From: an uncultured Oscillibacter sp.
Lineage (GTDB): Bacteria > Bacillota > Clostridia > Oscillospirales > Oscillospiraceae
Reading direction: 5' to 3'
Assembly (NCBI RefSeq): GCF_910584465.1
Contig: NZ_CAJUBK010000068.1
Coordinates: forward strand, 1 to 11,048
Length of the DNA: 11,048 bases
Shown: one piece after another, positions 1-8,338 of the stretch
Numbering within the stretch: the stretch's first letter is position 1
Layout: the number at the start of each line of letters is the position of its first letter
Translations under genes and position numbers: made by a program
The notes under the pieces: generated by a model
Databases searched by the model: none
What the model saw: only the letters and a program-made list of their open reading frames with translations
What the model was told of the DNA's origin: nothing

Positions 1-1129
<1,129 letters not shown>

Positions 1130-1133
<4 letters not shown>

Positions 1134-1717
1134 AGGGCCTCGTCCTGATGGGAAGCCCCCGGAAGGGCGGCAACACCGCCGCCCTGCTGGGGCCCTTGCG
1201 CGAAGAGCTGGGAGCGGGTGGGCTGGAGACGGAGACCATTTGGCTCTACGACCTGGACATCCGCCCCTGCGTGGCGTGCCGCCGCTGCCAGGAGGACTGG
1301 ACCGGCTTCGGCTGTCCCCAGGAGGACGACGTCCGGACGATCTTCCGCAAGGTCCTGGAGAGCGGCCTGCTGATCCTGGCGACGCCCATCTACTCCTGGT
1401 ACTGTACGCCGCCGATGAAGGCGCTGCTGGACCGCCTGGTCTACGGTATGGACAAATTCTACGGCCAAGCCAGAGGGCCCTCCCTTTGGGAGGGGAAGGC
1501 CCTGGCCCTGCTGCTGACCTGCGGCTACCGTCCGGAAAAGGGGGCGGACCTTTTCGAAGAGGGCATGCGGCGCTATTGTAAGCACTCCGGGCTCCGGTAT
1601 CTGGGGAGCCATGCGGAGCGCCATCTGGGCTATGGGACGGTCTTCATGGATGAGGAGAAGGAGGCCCGGACGCGGGCCTTCGCCAGAGAGCTCATGTTCG
1701 CCGTGCAGCCAAGATGA
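1130..1717 (+). CDS. Flavodoxin-fold NAD(P)H-dependent FMN reductase, possible iron-sulfur flavoprotein
   Basis: This 195-residue soluble protein of the FMN_red/WrbA-like family probably binds FMN and transfers electrons from NAD(P)H. It shows the N-terminal beta strand and phosphate loop KGLVLMGSPRKGGNT (residues 2-16), the ATPIYSWYCTPPMKALLDRL segment (residues 84-103) that lines the flavin site in this family, and between them a Cys cluster at C47, C50, C53 and C62 (CX2CX2CX8C). That resembles the compact motif of archaeal and clostridial iron-sulfur flavoproteins, so a [4Fe-4S] cluster is plausible but unproven. The GTG start at 1130 was chosen because it sits at the beginning of the first beta strand and overlaps the upstream stop as GTGA. 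The next ATG (1148) would delete that strand, and the longer upstream open frame lies wholly inside the previous gene. No good Shine-Dalgarno sequence precedes it, so translation probably depends on coupling to the upstream gene. Confidence 0.87.
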
Positions 1718-1747
1718 AAAAAGGCAGAGACGCATCGTCTCTGCCTT
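1717..1747 (-). terminator. Intrinsic terminator between convergent transcripts
   Basis: A perfect 12-base-pair stem (AAGGCAGAGACG at 1721-1732, its complement at 1736-1747) closes a 3-base loop. Read on the minus strand it ends in six T, an ideal rho-independent terminator 27 bases after the TAG of the Sel1-repeat gene. Read on the plus strand it lies just after the flavoprotein TGA, but only TTCCCTT follows the stem, so it would stop plus transcripts less well. It probably serves both. Confidence 0.9.
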
Positions 1748-1774
1748 CCCTTATGTCCTCCGCACGGCGCGGTC

Positions 1775-4204
1775 CTATCGCTTCCCGCCGAAGAAGCCCT
1801 TGAGGAAGCCGCCCTTCTCGGGCTTCTTCTCCTTCTTCTCCGCGGGCCTCTTCTCCGGCGCTCTCTTCCCTTCCGGCTTGGCGTGCTCCGGCTTCGGGCC
1901 GTCCTTCAGCCGCTCCAGGGCCTCCGCCGCGTGCTTGTAGTCCTGTCCCGCCGACGCCTCGTAGAGCTTCCTGGCCTGCTCCATGCTGGCCGGCACGCCC
2001 TTGCCGTGCTCGTAGCACCAGCCAAGGAGATACTGCCCCCGGGCCTGACCCTGCTCCGCCGCCTGGCGGTAGTAGGTCACGGCGTCCTCCCAGCTCTGCT
2101 CCACGCCCTCGCCGGTCTCGTAGAGGTAGCCCAGGTTGCAGGCCCCGGTGGCGTCCCCGGCCTCGGCGGCACGGCGATACCACTCCGCCGCCTCGGCGGG
2201 GTCCTTCCGGGCCACGCCCTGGCCGGACTCACAGCAATATCCGTAATTGCACATGGCCCGGGGATACCCCGCCTCCGCGGACAGCTTATAGAGCCGGGCG
2301 GCCTCGATGGCGCTCTGCGTCACGCCCCGGCCGGTCTCGTACATATAGCCCAGGTTGCACCGGCCCGCCGGGTCCCCCTTCTCGGACGCCTGGCGGTAGA
2401 AGTCCACGGCCTTCTCCAGGCTCTGCTCCACGCCCTCGCCGAACTCATAGCAAACGCCCAGGTTGCAAAGCGCCCGGGTATAGCCCGCCTTCGCCGCTTC
2501 CTGATACCACCGGACGGCCTCGGCGTCGTCTCGGTCCACGCCCCGGCCATGCTTATAGCAAAGCCCCAAGCAGAACATGCCCCGGGGCTCCCCCTGCTCC
2601 GCGGCCTTGCGGTACCAGTGGACCGCGCGGGCCAGGTTGCCCTCCACGCCGCTGCCGGTCTCATAGCACCAGGCCAAGTTGCACTGGGCCCGGGAGAACC
2701 CCTGCTGGGCGGCGGCGGAATACCACTTCACGGCCTCTTCCCAGCTCTGCTCCACGCCGCGGCCGGATTCGTACATGAACCCCAGGTTGCACTGTCCCGG
2801 CGCGTTGCCCATCTCGGCGGCCTTGCGGTAGAGCTCCACGGCTTTCTCATAGCTCTGGGGCACGCCCTCGCCCCGCTCGTAGCACACGCCCAGATCGCAG
2901 GTGGCGGGGGCGGACCCGGCGTCCGCGGCCCGCTGGTACCACTCGGCGGCTTTCTCCATGTCCGGCTTCGCGCCGATGCCGTAATCATAGGCCCGGGCCA
3001 CGCTGAACAGCCCCCGGGGGTCGCCCTGCTCCGCCGCCCGGCTGTACCAGACGAAGGACGCTTCCAGGTCCTCCTCCACGCCCTCGCCGTGCTCATAGCA
3101 CCAGGCCAGGTTGCACATGCCCCGGGGAGAGCCCCCGTCGGCGGCCTTGCGGTACCATTCCACGGCCGTCTCCCAGCTCTGCTCCACGCCCTCGCCGGTC
3201 TCATACAGGAAGCCCAGGCAGCACGCGCCGTCCTCGTCGCCCTGGTCGGCGGCCTTGCGGTACCAGTCGGCGGCTTCGGCCTTGTCCAGGGGCACGCCCC
3301 GGCCCCGCTCATAGCAGAGCCCCATGCACAGCTGGCCCCGGGGATACTCCTGATCCGCCGCCGCCCGGTACAGCCGGACGGCCTCGGCGAAGTCCCGCTT
3401 CACCCCCTGCCCGTGCTCATAGCACCAGGCCAGGTTGCACAGGGCCCGGGGATACCCCTTCTCCGCGGCCCTGCGGTACCACTCCACGGCGGTCTCCCAG
3501 CTCTGCTCCACGCCCCGGCCGGACTCGTACATGAACCCCAGACAGCACATGCCGGGGGCGTTGCCCTGTTCCGCGGCGGCGGAGTACCACTTCACGGCCT
3601 GCTCCAGATCCTGCTCCACGCCGGTGCCGAACTCCAGGCACCGGCCCAGCTCCGTCTGCGCGCCGGGATAGCCCAGCCACGCGGCGGACTGGTACCACTT
3701 GGCGGCCTCCGCCTCGTCCTCCTCTACGCCGCTGCCCCGGCGGTACGCCTCCGCCAGCAGGAACTGAGCGCGGGGGAAGCCCTGCTCCGCCCCCCGCTGG
3801 AAGCACTTGAGGGCCTTGTCGTAGTCGACCTCCACGCCGATGCCGTAAGTATAGCAGTAGCCCAGGTTCGTCAAGGCCGGCATGTATTCCTGCTCCGCCG
3901 CCTGGGCGTAGAGCATCACGGCCTGCTTCCGGTCCGCGGGGACGCCGATGCCCGCCTCCAGGCACCAGCCCAGGTTCGTCAGGCCCAGGGGATCCCCCAT
4001 CGCCGCCGCCCGCTGGTAACAGGCCAGGGCGTCGGTCTCCCGCTTGTCGTCCACGGCCTGGTTCCCCATGCTGACCCAGTCGGAGGCGGTCATCTCATCC
4101 TCGGTCAGGGCGGTGAAGAAGGTCCCCCCGCAGCGGGGGCAGACGTCCGGCTCCTCCTCGGCCACGAAGCCGCAGTCCGGGTTCTCACAGCGATAGTAAT
4201 CCAT
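1775..4204 (-). CDS. Zinc-ribbon protein with 19 Sel1-like repeats
   Basis: This 809-residue cytoplasmic protein has no signal peptide or membrane segment. Residues 6-25 form a zinc ribbon (C6, C11, C22, C25). A half repeat is followed by 19 tandem Sel1-like repeats of 36 residues (residues 70-754; the seventeenth has 37), each fitting GxxxAxxxLGxxYExGxGVxxDxxxAxxWYxxAAEx. A 55-residue tail rich in Lys, Glu and Pro ends in GGFLKGFFGGKR. Sel1 repeats are TPR-like helical hairpins that build protein-binding solenoids, so a scaffold or adaptor role is likely; the partner is unknown. The ATG at 4204 is preceded at 8 bases by GGGAGG (4213-4218), itself directly after the ttcA stop, so the gene is third in the cls-ttcA operon and probably translationally coupled. 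Unusual points are about 29 Cys within the repeats and a three-repeat higher-order pattern. The domain assignment is firm; no specific function can be given. Confidence 0.92.
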   Translation of the reverse strand: MDYYRCENPDCGFVAEEEPDVCPRCGGTFFTALTEDEMTASDWVSMGNQAVDDKRETDALACYQRAAAMGDPLGLTNLGWCLEAGIGVPADRKQAVMLYAQAAEQEYMPALTNLGYCYTYGIGVEVDYDKALKCFQRGAEQGFPRAQFLLAEAYRRGSGVEEDEAEAAKWYQSAAWLGYPGAQTELGRCLEFGTGVEQDLEQAVKWYSAAAEQGNAPGMCCLGFMYESGRGVEQSWETAVEWYRRAAEKGYPRALCNLAWCYEHGQGVKRDFAEAVRLYRAAADQEYPRGQLCMGLCYERGRGVPLDKAEAADWYRKAADQGDEDGACCLGFLYETGEGVEQSWETAVEWYRKAADGGSPRGMCNLAWCYEHGEGVEEDLEASFVWYSRAAEQGDPRGLFSVARAYDYGIGAKPDMEKAAEWYQRAADAGSAPATCDLGVCYERGEGVPQSYEKAVELYRKAAEMGNAPGQCNLGFMYESGRGVEQSWEEAVKWYSAAAQQGFSRAQCNLAWCYETGSGVEGNLARAVHWYRKAAEQGEPRGMFCLGLCYKHGRGVDRDDAEAVRWYQEAAKAGYTRALCNLGVCYEFGEGVEQSLEKAVDFYRQASEKGDPAGRCNLGYMYETGRGVTQSAIEAARLYKLSAEAGYPRAMCNYGYCCESGQGVARKDPAEAAEWYRRAAEAGDATGACNLGYLYETGEGVEQSWEDAVTYYRQAAEQGQARGQYLLGWCYEHGKGVPASMEQARKLYEASAGQDYKHAAEALERLKDGPKPEHAKPEGKRAPEKRPAEKKEKKPEKGGFLKGFFGGKR
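1943..3997 (-). repeat. Tandem 108-bp Sel1 coding repeats (19 copies, one of 111 bp)
   Basis: Nineteen in-frame copies of a 108-base unit encode the Sel1 solenoid. The copies are diverged, but some DNA words recur closely, for example the complement of GTGGAGCAGAGCTGGGA in repeats 5, 8, 12 and 18 (about 3458-3565, 3134-3241, 2702-2809 and 2051-2158). Repeat 17 (residues 646-682) has one extra codon. This is protein-coding repetition, not a CRISPR or mobile array. Confidence 0.92.
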
Positions 4205-4218
4205 GTGGTGTTCCTCCC

Positions 4219-5088
4219 TTACGCGTCCGCCCCGCCGGGAAACGGGGAACGGTCATAGATATCGGTGAACGAATGGGCCCCGCCCCGGTATTTGAAGCCG
4301 GGGAACGTGTCCAGCTGGACGCCGTGGATGGCCCGGAAGATGCTCTTTTCGATGTTGGGGTTCGTCTTCTTCAGCTCCCGCAGGAGGAGCTTGACCTCCT
4401 GGCGCTTGCTCTCCCCCACGCCGTCGCCGGAGGCGTCCCGCGCCTCGGTGAACCGGCAGGCGCACTGGAGGAAGCGGAGCCCGTTATAGTCCCGCCAGTT
4501 GACGATGGCGTCCTCGTGGACGCAGTACAGGGGGCGGATCAGCTCCATGCCGGGGAAGTTCCTGCTGCGGAGCTTGGGCGGCATGGCCTGGAGCTGCGCG
4601 CCGTAGAAGAGGCCCAGCAGGGTCGTCTCGATGACGTCGGAGAAGTGGTGCCCCAGAGCGATCTTGTTGCAGCCCAGCTCCCGCGCCCTGGCGTAGAGGC
4701 ACCCCCGGCGCATCCGGGCGCAGAGATAGCAAGGGTTCTTCTCCGCCTGGAAGGTCACGTCGAAGATGCCGCTCTCGAAGATGGAGAGGGGCACCCCCAG
4801 GCGCCGGGCGTTCTCCTCCAGCCGCCGCCGGTTGGCGGGGCTGTAGCCCGGATCCATCGCCAGGAAGGTCAGGCCGAAGGGGCGGTCGGTATGCCTTTGC
4901 AGCTCCTGCATCAGCTTGGCCAGGACCATGGAGTCCTTCCCGCCGGAGATGCACACGGCGATCTGGTCCCCCGGCGACACCAGCTCATAGCGCTTCACGG
5001 CGGCGATGAAGGGGTTCCAAAGGGACTTGCGGTAGGTCTTGATGAGACTGCGCTCGGCGGTCTCCTGCGGGGTGAGGTCACGGGACAT
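4219..5088 (-). CDS. ttcA: TtcA-family tRNA 2-thiocytidine biosynthesis protein (PP-loop ATPase)
   Basis: This 289-residue soluble enzyme belongs to the TtcA group of PP-loop tRNA sulfurtransferases, whose characterised members adenylate and thiolate cytidine 32 of certain tRNAs using a [4Fe-4S] cluster. Visible marks are the ATP pyrophosphate loop SGGKDS at residues 48-53, the CYLC pair (C120, C123), the family block ALGHHFSDVIETTLLGLFYG (residues 144-163) followed by QAMPPKL, and CAC at 209-211, one of which probably supplies the third cluster ligand, as C222 does in Escherichia coli TtcA. Its length is close to the E. coli protein (about 310). The ATG at 5088 follows GGGAGG with 9 bases of spacing. 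It lies 24 bases after cls and 14 bases before the Sel1-repeat gene, so it is mid-operon. Activity on C32 is inferred from family membership; a related PP-loop specificity cannot be excluded. Confidence 0.88.
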   Translation of the reverse strand: MSRDLTPQETAERSLIKTYRKSLWNPFIAAVKRYELVSPGDQIAVCISGGKDSMVLAKLMQELQRHTDRPFGLTFLAMDPGYSPANRRRLEENARRLGVPLSIFESGIFDVTFQAEKNPCYLCARMRRGCLYARARELGCNKIALGHHFSDVIETTLLGLFYGAQLQAMPPKLRSRNFPGMELIRPLYCVHEDAIVNWRDYNGLRFLQCACRFTEARDASGDGVGESKRQEVKLLLRELKKTNPNIEKSIFRAIHGVQLDTFPGFKYRGGAHSFTDIYDRSPFPGGADA

Positions 5089-5103
5089 GGGAAGGTCCCT
5101 CCC
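5089..5103 (-). promoter_or_regulatory. Hairpin covering the ttcA ribosome binding site
   Basis: The 15 bases just before the ttcA ATG read GGGAGGGACCTTCCC on the minus strand. They contain the Shine-Dalgarno sequence and can fold on themselves (GGGAGG against CTTCCC, one G-U pair, 3-base loop), which would hide it. A run of six T (5104-5109 on the complement) precedes it. The sequence is certain; the regulatory effect is inference. Confidence 0.45.
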
Positions 5104-5112
5104 AAAAAAGGT

Positions 5113-6687
5113 TCATAGCCAGATCGCGCCCAGCCGGAACACGGACGCCCACACCTTCCGGAACCAGGAGCGCCGGCCCCAGTCCTCCAGGGTGTAGGGC
5201 CGGCTCTCGGCCAGGATGCCGTCCAGGTCCTCCAGCAGGTCTTCCACCACCGGCATGTGGTAGAGCAGCACGCCGCACTCATAGTGCAGCTGGAAGGTCC
5301 GGTAGTCCATGTTCGTGCTGCCGATCAGGGCGATCTCCCGGTCCGCCATGACGCTCTTGGCGTGGAGGAAGCCGGGGGCATATTTATAGATCTTCACGCC
5401 GTGGCTCAGCAGCTCGCCCCAGTAGGTCTCCGCCACCATGTAGGTGAACTTGTGGTGGTCCGGGACGCCGGGGATGAACAGCCGCACGTCCACCCCCGCG
5501 TCGGCGGCGATGCACAGGGCCTTCTGCATGGACTCCTCCACGGCGTAATAGGGCGTGGTGAGGTACAGCATCTTCTGGGCCGAGGCCATGATCTGGAGAT
5601 AGACCTCCTCGATGGGGTTGTCCGGGTTGTTCAGCGGCCCGTCGGTGAAGGGCTGGCACCAGCCCCGGGCGTTGGCCACCTCGTGGCGGGGCCGGTAATA
5701 ATCGTCCTCGTTGTGGAACGTGCCGCCCATCATCTTCCACATCTGCATGAACTGGGTGGCGAAGCCCCAGACGCCCTCTCCCTCGATGCGGACGGCGGTG
5801 TCCTTCCAGTGGCCGAAGCGGACGATGAGGTTCGCGTATTCGTCGGCGATGTTGATCCCGCCGGTGTAGGCGTACTGCCCGTCGATGACGGCGATCTTCC
5901 GGTGGTCCCGGTAGTTGAAGTAGATGCGGTTCACATAGCGGTGGACGGGGTTGAAGACCCGGACCTCGATGCCCGCGTCCTGGATGGCCTGGAGGGTCTC
6001 GTCGGACAGGCGGGTCAGGTTCCCGAAGTCGTCGAAGGTGATGTGGATCTCCACCCCGGCGGCGGCGCGCTCCTTCAAAACGGCGAAGATGCGGTCCCAG
6101 AGCTTCCCCTCCGCCAGGATATAGTACTCCAGGAAGACATAGATCTCCGCCTGTCCCAGGCGGGCGATCAGGTCCTCGAAAAAGTCCGCGCCCTCCTTGA
6201 AGTAGACGGCGTCCGTGTCCCGGTAGAGCAGGAAGCCCCGCTTCTCCAGGTACGCCGCCAGCCGTCCCCACGCCGGGGACTTCCGCCGGAGCCGGGCCAG
6301 GTCGATCTGGCTGGCCATGCGCTGGCTCTCCCGGCAGGGGATCGGCGGCGCCGGACGGAGGCTGAGCTGCTTGGCCTGGTGGGTCCCGCCCCAGAGGCAG
6401 AAGAGGATCATGCCGGACACCGGCATCGCCAGCAGCAGGCACATCCACACCAGCTTATAGGTGGGGCTGCCGGGCCGCTGATAGACCCGGATCGCCAGCA
6501 CCGCACCGGCGCAGAGCAGCAGGGCGTAGACATAGCTGGACGACTCCGCCAGGAAGTGGGAGATCGCCAGGGAAGTGACGATCTGGACGATCACCGTGAA
6601 CACGCACATGGAGATGCTGGTGACGGCCGAGATCTTCCGCTCGATCCGCTCCTCCACCTTGGGGATATGGGGGATGTTCTTGTGCAT
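5113..6687 (-). CDS. cls: Cardiolipin synthase (phospholipase D superfamily)
   Basis: This membrane enzyme condenses two phosphatidylglycerols into cardiolipin and glycerol. It has 524 residues, near the usual 480-510. Three hydrophobic segments at about residues 21-46, 51-69 and 78-101 anchor the N-terminus, one more than the two of many Cls proteins. The two catalytic HxKxxxxD motifs are intact: HRKIAVID (H262, K264, D269), followed by GQYAYTGGINIADEY, and HAKSVMAD (H442, K444, D449), followed by REIALIGSTNMDYRTF. The C-terminus is basic with a final hydrophobic stretch, as in the family. The ATG at 6687 was chosen over the in-frame GTG at 6705 because AGGAGG (6697-6702) lies 9 bases before the ATG and would be coding if the GTG were used. 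It is the first gene of the operon with ttcA and the Sel1-repeat gene. Confidence 0.95.
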   Translation of the reverse strand: MHKNIPHIPKVEERIERKISAVTSISMCVFTVIVQIVTSLAISHFLAESSSYVYALLLCAGAVLAIRVYQRPGSPTYKLVWMCLLLAMPVSGMILFCLWGGTHQAKQLSLRPAPPIPCRESQRMASQIDLARLRRKSPAWGRLAAYLEKRGFLLYRDTDAVYFKEGADFFEDLIARLGQAEIYVFLEYYILAEGKLWDRIFAVLKERAAAGVEIHITFDDFGNLTRLSDETLQAIQDAGIEVRVFNPVHRYVNRIYFNYRDHRKIAVIDGQYAYTGGINIADEYANLIVRFGHWKDTAVRIEGEGVWGFATQFMQMWKMMGGTFHNEDDYYRPRHEVANARGWCQPFTDGPLNNPDNPIEEVYLQIMASAQKMLYLTTPYYAVEESMQKALCIAADAGVDVRLFIPGVPDHHKFTYMVAETYWGELLSHGVKIYKYAPGFLHAKSVMADREIALIGSTNMDYRTFQLHYECGVLLYHMPVVEDLLEDLDGILAESRPYTLEDWGRRSWFRKVWASVFRLGAIWL

Positions 6688-6731
6688 GAAGCCTCGCCTC
6701 CTCACTGGCAGTCTCAGCGCTTGACCTTTCT

Positions 6732-6760
6732 ATTATACAAAGATCCGCCGCCGTCTTCAA
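6732..6760 (-). promoter_or_regulatory. SigA-type promoter of the cls-ttcA-Sel1 operon
   Basis: On the minus strand TTGAAG (6755-6760) and a perfect TATAAT (6732-6737) are separated by exactly 17 bases. Transcription would begin near 6725, giving a leader of about 38 bases that carries AGGAGG at 6697-6702 before the cls ATG. This is an AT-rich island in very GC-rich DNA, and it lies beyond the pncB terminator. No repeat resembling an operator is evident. Confidence 0.85.
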
Positions 6761-6772
6761 CAGGTAAATCGG

Positions 6773-6816
6773 AAAAAATGATAAGATCCGGGCCGGGCGT
6801 ATGCCGTCCGGCCCGG
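6773..6816 (-). terminator. Intrinsic terminator of pncB
   Basis: A GC-rich hairpin, CCGGGCCGGGCG (6788-6799) against CGTCCGGCCCGG (6805-6816), forms 12 base pairs with one G-T pair and a 5-base loop. On the minus strand it is followed by a T-rich stretch ending in six T (6773-6778 on the complement). It starts 9 bases after the pncB stop and separates pncB from the cls promoter. Confidence 0.85.
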
Positions 6817-6825
6817 TCGATCCCC

Positions 6826-8274
6826 TCACTCGCGCTCCCGGAGCAGGGTCTGCTTGATGTCCCACAGCCGCTGGCTGAGGTCCACATAATACCTGTGGGG
6901 GTTCTCGAAGCGCTTCACCTCGTCCCAGAGGGTGTCCACCTGCTCCCTGCAATAGGTCTGGATCTCCTTCAGGCCGGGCCGCGCATACACCAGCTCCCCT
7001 CCCAGGAAGATGGGCTGCTGGAGGGGCCTGACGGTGAAGTTCGTATAGGTCTTCCGCTTCCAGGTGGCCCGGGGGTCGAAGAGCTCCAGGCTCCGCTCCT
7101 CATCCACCCTCTCGTCCCAGACGGTGATGTAGTCCGCCTCGGCTTTGCCGGTGGCCTTGTCGAAGATGCGGTAGACCTTCTTATAGTGGGGGTTCGTGAT
7201 CTTGTCCACGTTCTCGCTGACCTTGATCTTGGGGACGATGCGGCCCTCCCCGTCCTCCAGGGCCACCAGCTTGTACACGCCGCCGAAGACCGGCTGGCTG
7301 CTGGCGGTGATCATCCGCTCGCCCACGCCGAACATGTCGATCTGCGCCCCCTGGATCAGCAGGTCCCGGATGATATACTCGTCCAGGGAGTTGGACGCGG
7401 AGATCCGGCACTCCGTCCAGCCCGCGTCGTCCAGCATCTTCCGGGCCTTTTGGGTCAGGTAGGCGATGTCGCCGGAATCCAGGCGGATGCCGCACTCCTT
7501 GATGCCCAGGGGCTTCAGCACGGCGTCGAAGGCCCGGATGGCGTCGGGCACGCCGGACTTCAGGGTGTTGTAGGTGTCCACCAGGAGGGTGGCGTTGCCG
7601 GGGTAGAGCTTGCAGTACGTCTCGAACGCCTCGTACTGGGTGTCGAACATCTGGACCCAGGCGTGGGCCATGGTGCCCCCGGCGGGGACGCGGTAGAGCT
7701 GGTCGGAGATGGTGCAGGCCGTCCCGGCGCAGCCGCCGATGTAGGCCGCCCGGGCGCCGGTGATGGCGCCGTCGGTGCCCTGGGCCCGGCGGGAGCCGAA
7801 CTCCAGCACCGTCCGCCCCTGGGCCGCGCGGACGATGCGGTTGGCCTTGGTGGCGATGAGGCTCTGGTGGTTGATGGCCAGGAGGGTGAACGTCTCGATC
7901 AGCTGGGCCTGGATGGCGGGGGCCCGGACGGTGATCACCGGCTCCTGGGGGAAGATGGGCGTGCCCTCCGGGATGGCCCAGATGTCGCCGGTGAAGCGGA
8001 ACTCCTTCAGGTAGTTCAAAAACTCCTCGGAGAACAGGCCCCGGCCCCGGAGGTATTCGATGTCCTCCTCGTCGAAGTGCAGGTCCAGGATATAGTCGAT
8101 CAGCTGGTCCAGGCCCGCGCAGATGGCGAAGCCCCCCTTGTCCGGCACGTCCCGGAAGAACACGTCGAAATAGGTGATCCGGTCCTGGAAGCCGGTCTGG
8201 AAATAGCCGTTGCCCATGGTCAGCTCGTAAAAGTCGCAGAGCATGGTCATGTTCAGCTTTTGTTCGGTATGCAT
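6826..8274 (-). CDS. pncB: Nicotinate phosphoribosyltransferase
   Basis: This cytoplasmic enzyme makes nicotinate mononucleotide from nicotinate and PRPP with ATP, the entry step of the Preiss-Handler NAD salvage route. The 482 residues match the Firmicutes-type family throughout: MTMLCDFYELTMGNGYF at the start, EFGSRRAQGTDGA (about residues 158-170), GTMAHAWVQMF with the His (residue 204) expected to be phosphorylated, LLVDTYNTLKSGVPDAI, RLDSGDIAYL and the phosphate-binding area VGERMITASSQPVFGGVYKL. The ATG at 8274 fits the usual family start. An in-frame GTG at 8286 would add four residues (MLPA) but sits only 3 bases from the AGGAG core. The Shine-Dalgarno sequence GAGAGGAGAG (8288-8297) is far from the ATG (13 bases), with a small GGGT-GTT-ACCC hairpin between, so the start is not fully settled. 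Own promoter and terminator indicate a single-gene transcript. Confidence 0.95.
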   Translation of the reverse strand: MHTEQKLNMTMLCDFYELTMGNGYFQTGFQDRITYFDVFFRDVPDKGGFAICAGLDQLIDYILDLHFDEEDIEYLRGRGLFSEEFLNYLKEFRFTGDIWAIPEGTPIFPQEPVITVRAPAIQAQLIETFTLLAINHQSLIATKANRIVRAAQGRTVLEFGSRRAQGTDGAITGARAAYIGGCAGTACTISDQLYRVPAGGTMAHAWVQMFDTQYEAFETYCKLYPGNATLLVDTYNTLKSGVPDAIRAFDAVLKPLGIKECGIRLDSGDIAYLTQKARKMLDDAGWTECRISASNSLDEYIIRDLLIQGAQIDMFGVGERMITASSQPVFGGVYKLVALEDGEGRIVPKIKVSENVDKITNPHYKKVYRIFDKATGKAEADYITVWDERVDEERSLELFDPRATWKRKTYTNFTVRPLQQPIFLGGELVYARPGLKEIQTYCREQVDTLWDEVKRFENPHRYYVDLSQRLWDIKQTLLRERE

Positions 8275-8309
8275 GGCGGGTAACACCCTCTCCTCTCGTC
8301 GTTCCCTTG

Positions 8310-8338
8310 ATTATAAGCAAGATCGTCCGGAAAAGCAA
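8310..8338 (-). promoter_or_regulatory. SigA-type promoter of pncB
   Basis: On the minus strand TTGCTT (8333-8338) is followed after 17 bases by a perfect TATAAT (8310-8315). The predicted leader is about 30 bases and contains the purine-rich ribosome site at 8288-8297. Upstream, 8351-8385 is strikingly AT-rich for this genome and includes the near-palindrome TAGATATATCGA (8371-8382), a possible UP element or operator. Confidence 0.8.

Noticed and set aside
1943..3997. CRISPR-like or satellite array
   Set aside because: The 108-base periodicity is in frame, encodes Sel1 units along its whole length, and has no unique spacers or near-identical short repeats.
1883..4258. 791-codon open frame on the plus strand opposite the Sel1-repeat gene
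   Set aside because: It is the antisense shadow of the GC-rich 108-base repeats. The translation is Leu/Ala/Gly/His-rich and repetitive, has no ribosome site, and the minus frame has clear domains and start signals.
6688..6705. GTG at 6705 as the cls start
   Set aside because: It would place the AGGAGG ribosome site inside the coding region. The ATG at 6687 has that site at the proper 9-base spacing.
6688..6825. Riboswitch in the cls leader
   Set aside because: The predicted leader is only about 38 bases and has no structure beyond the pncB terminator, which lies upstream of the promoter.
5257..8283. 1008-codon plus-strand open frame opposite cls and pncB
   Set aside because: It crosses two well-identified genes, a promoter and a terminator on the opposite strand. 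It is open only because stop codons are rare in antisense of high-GC coding DNA.
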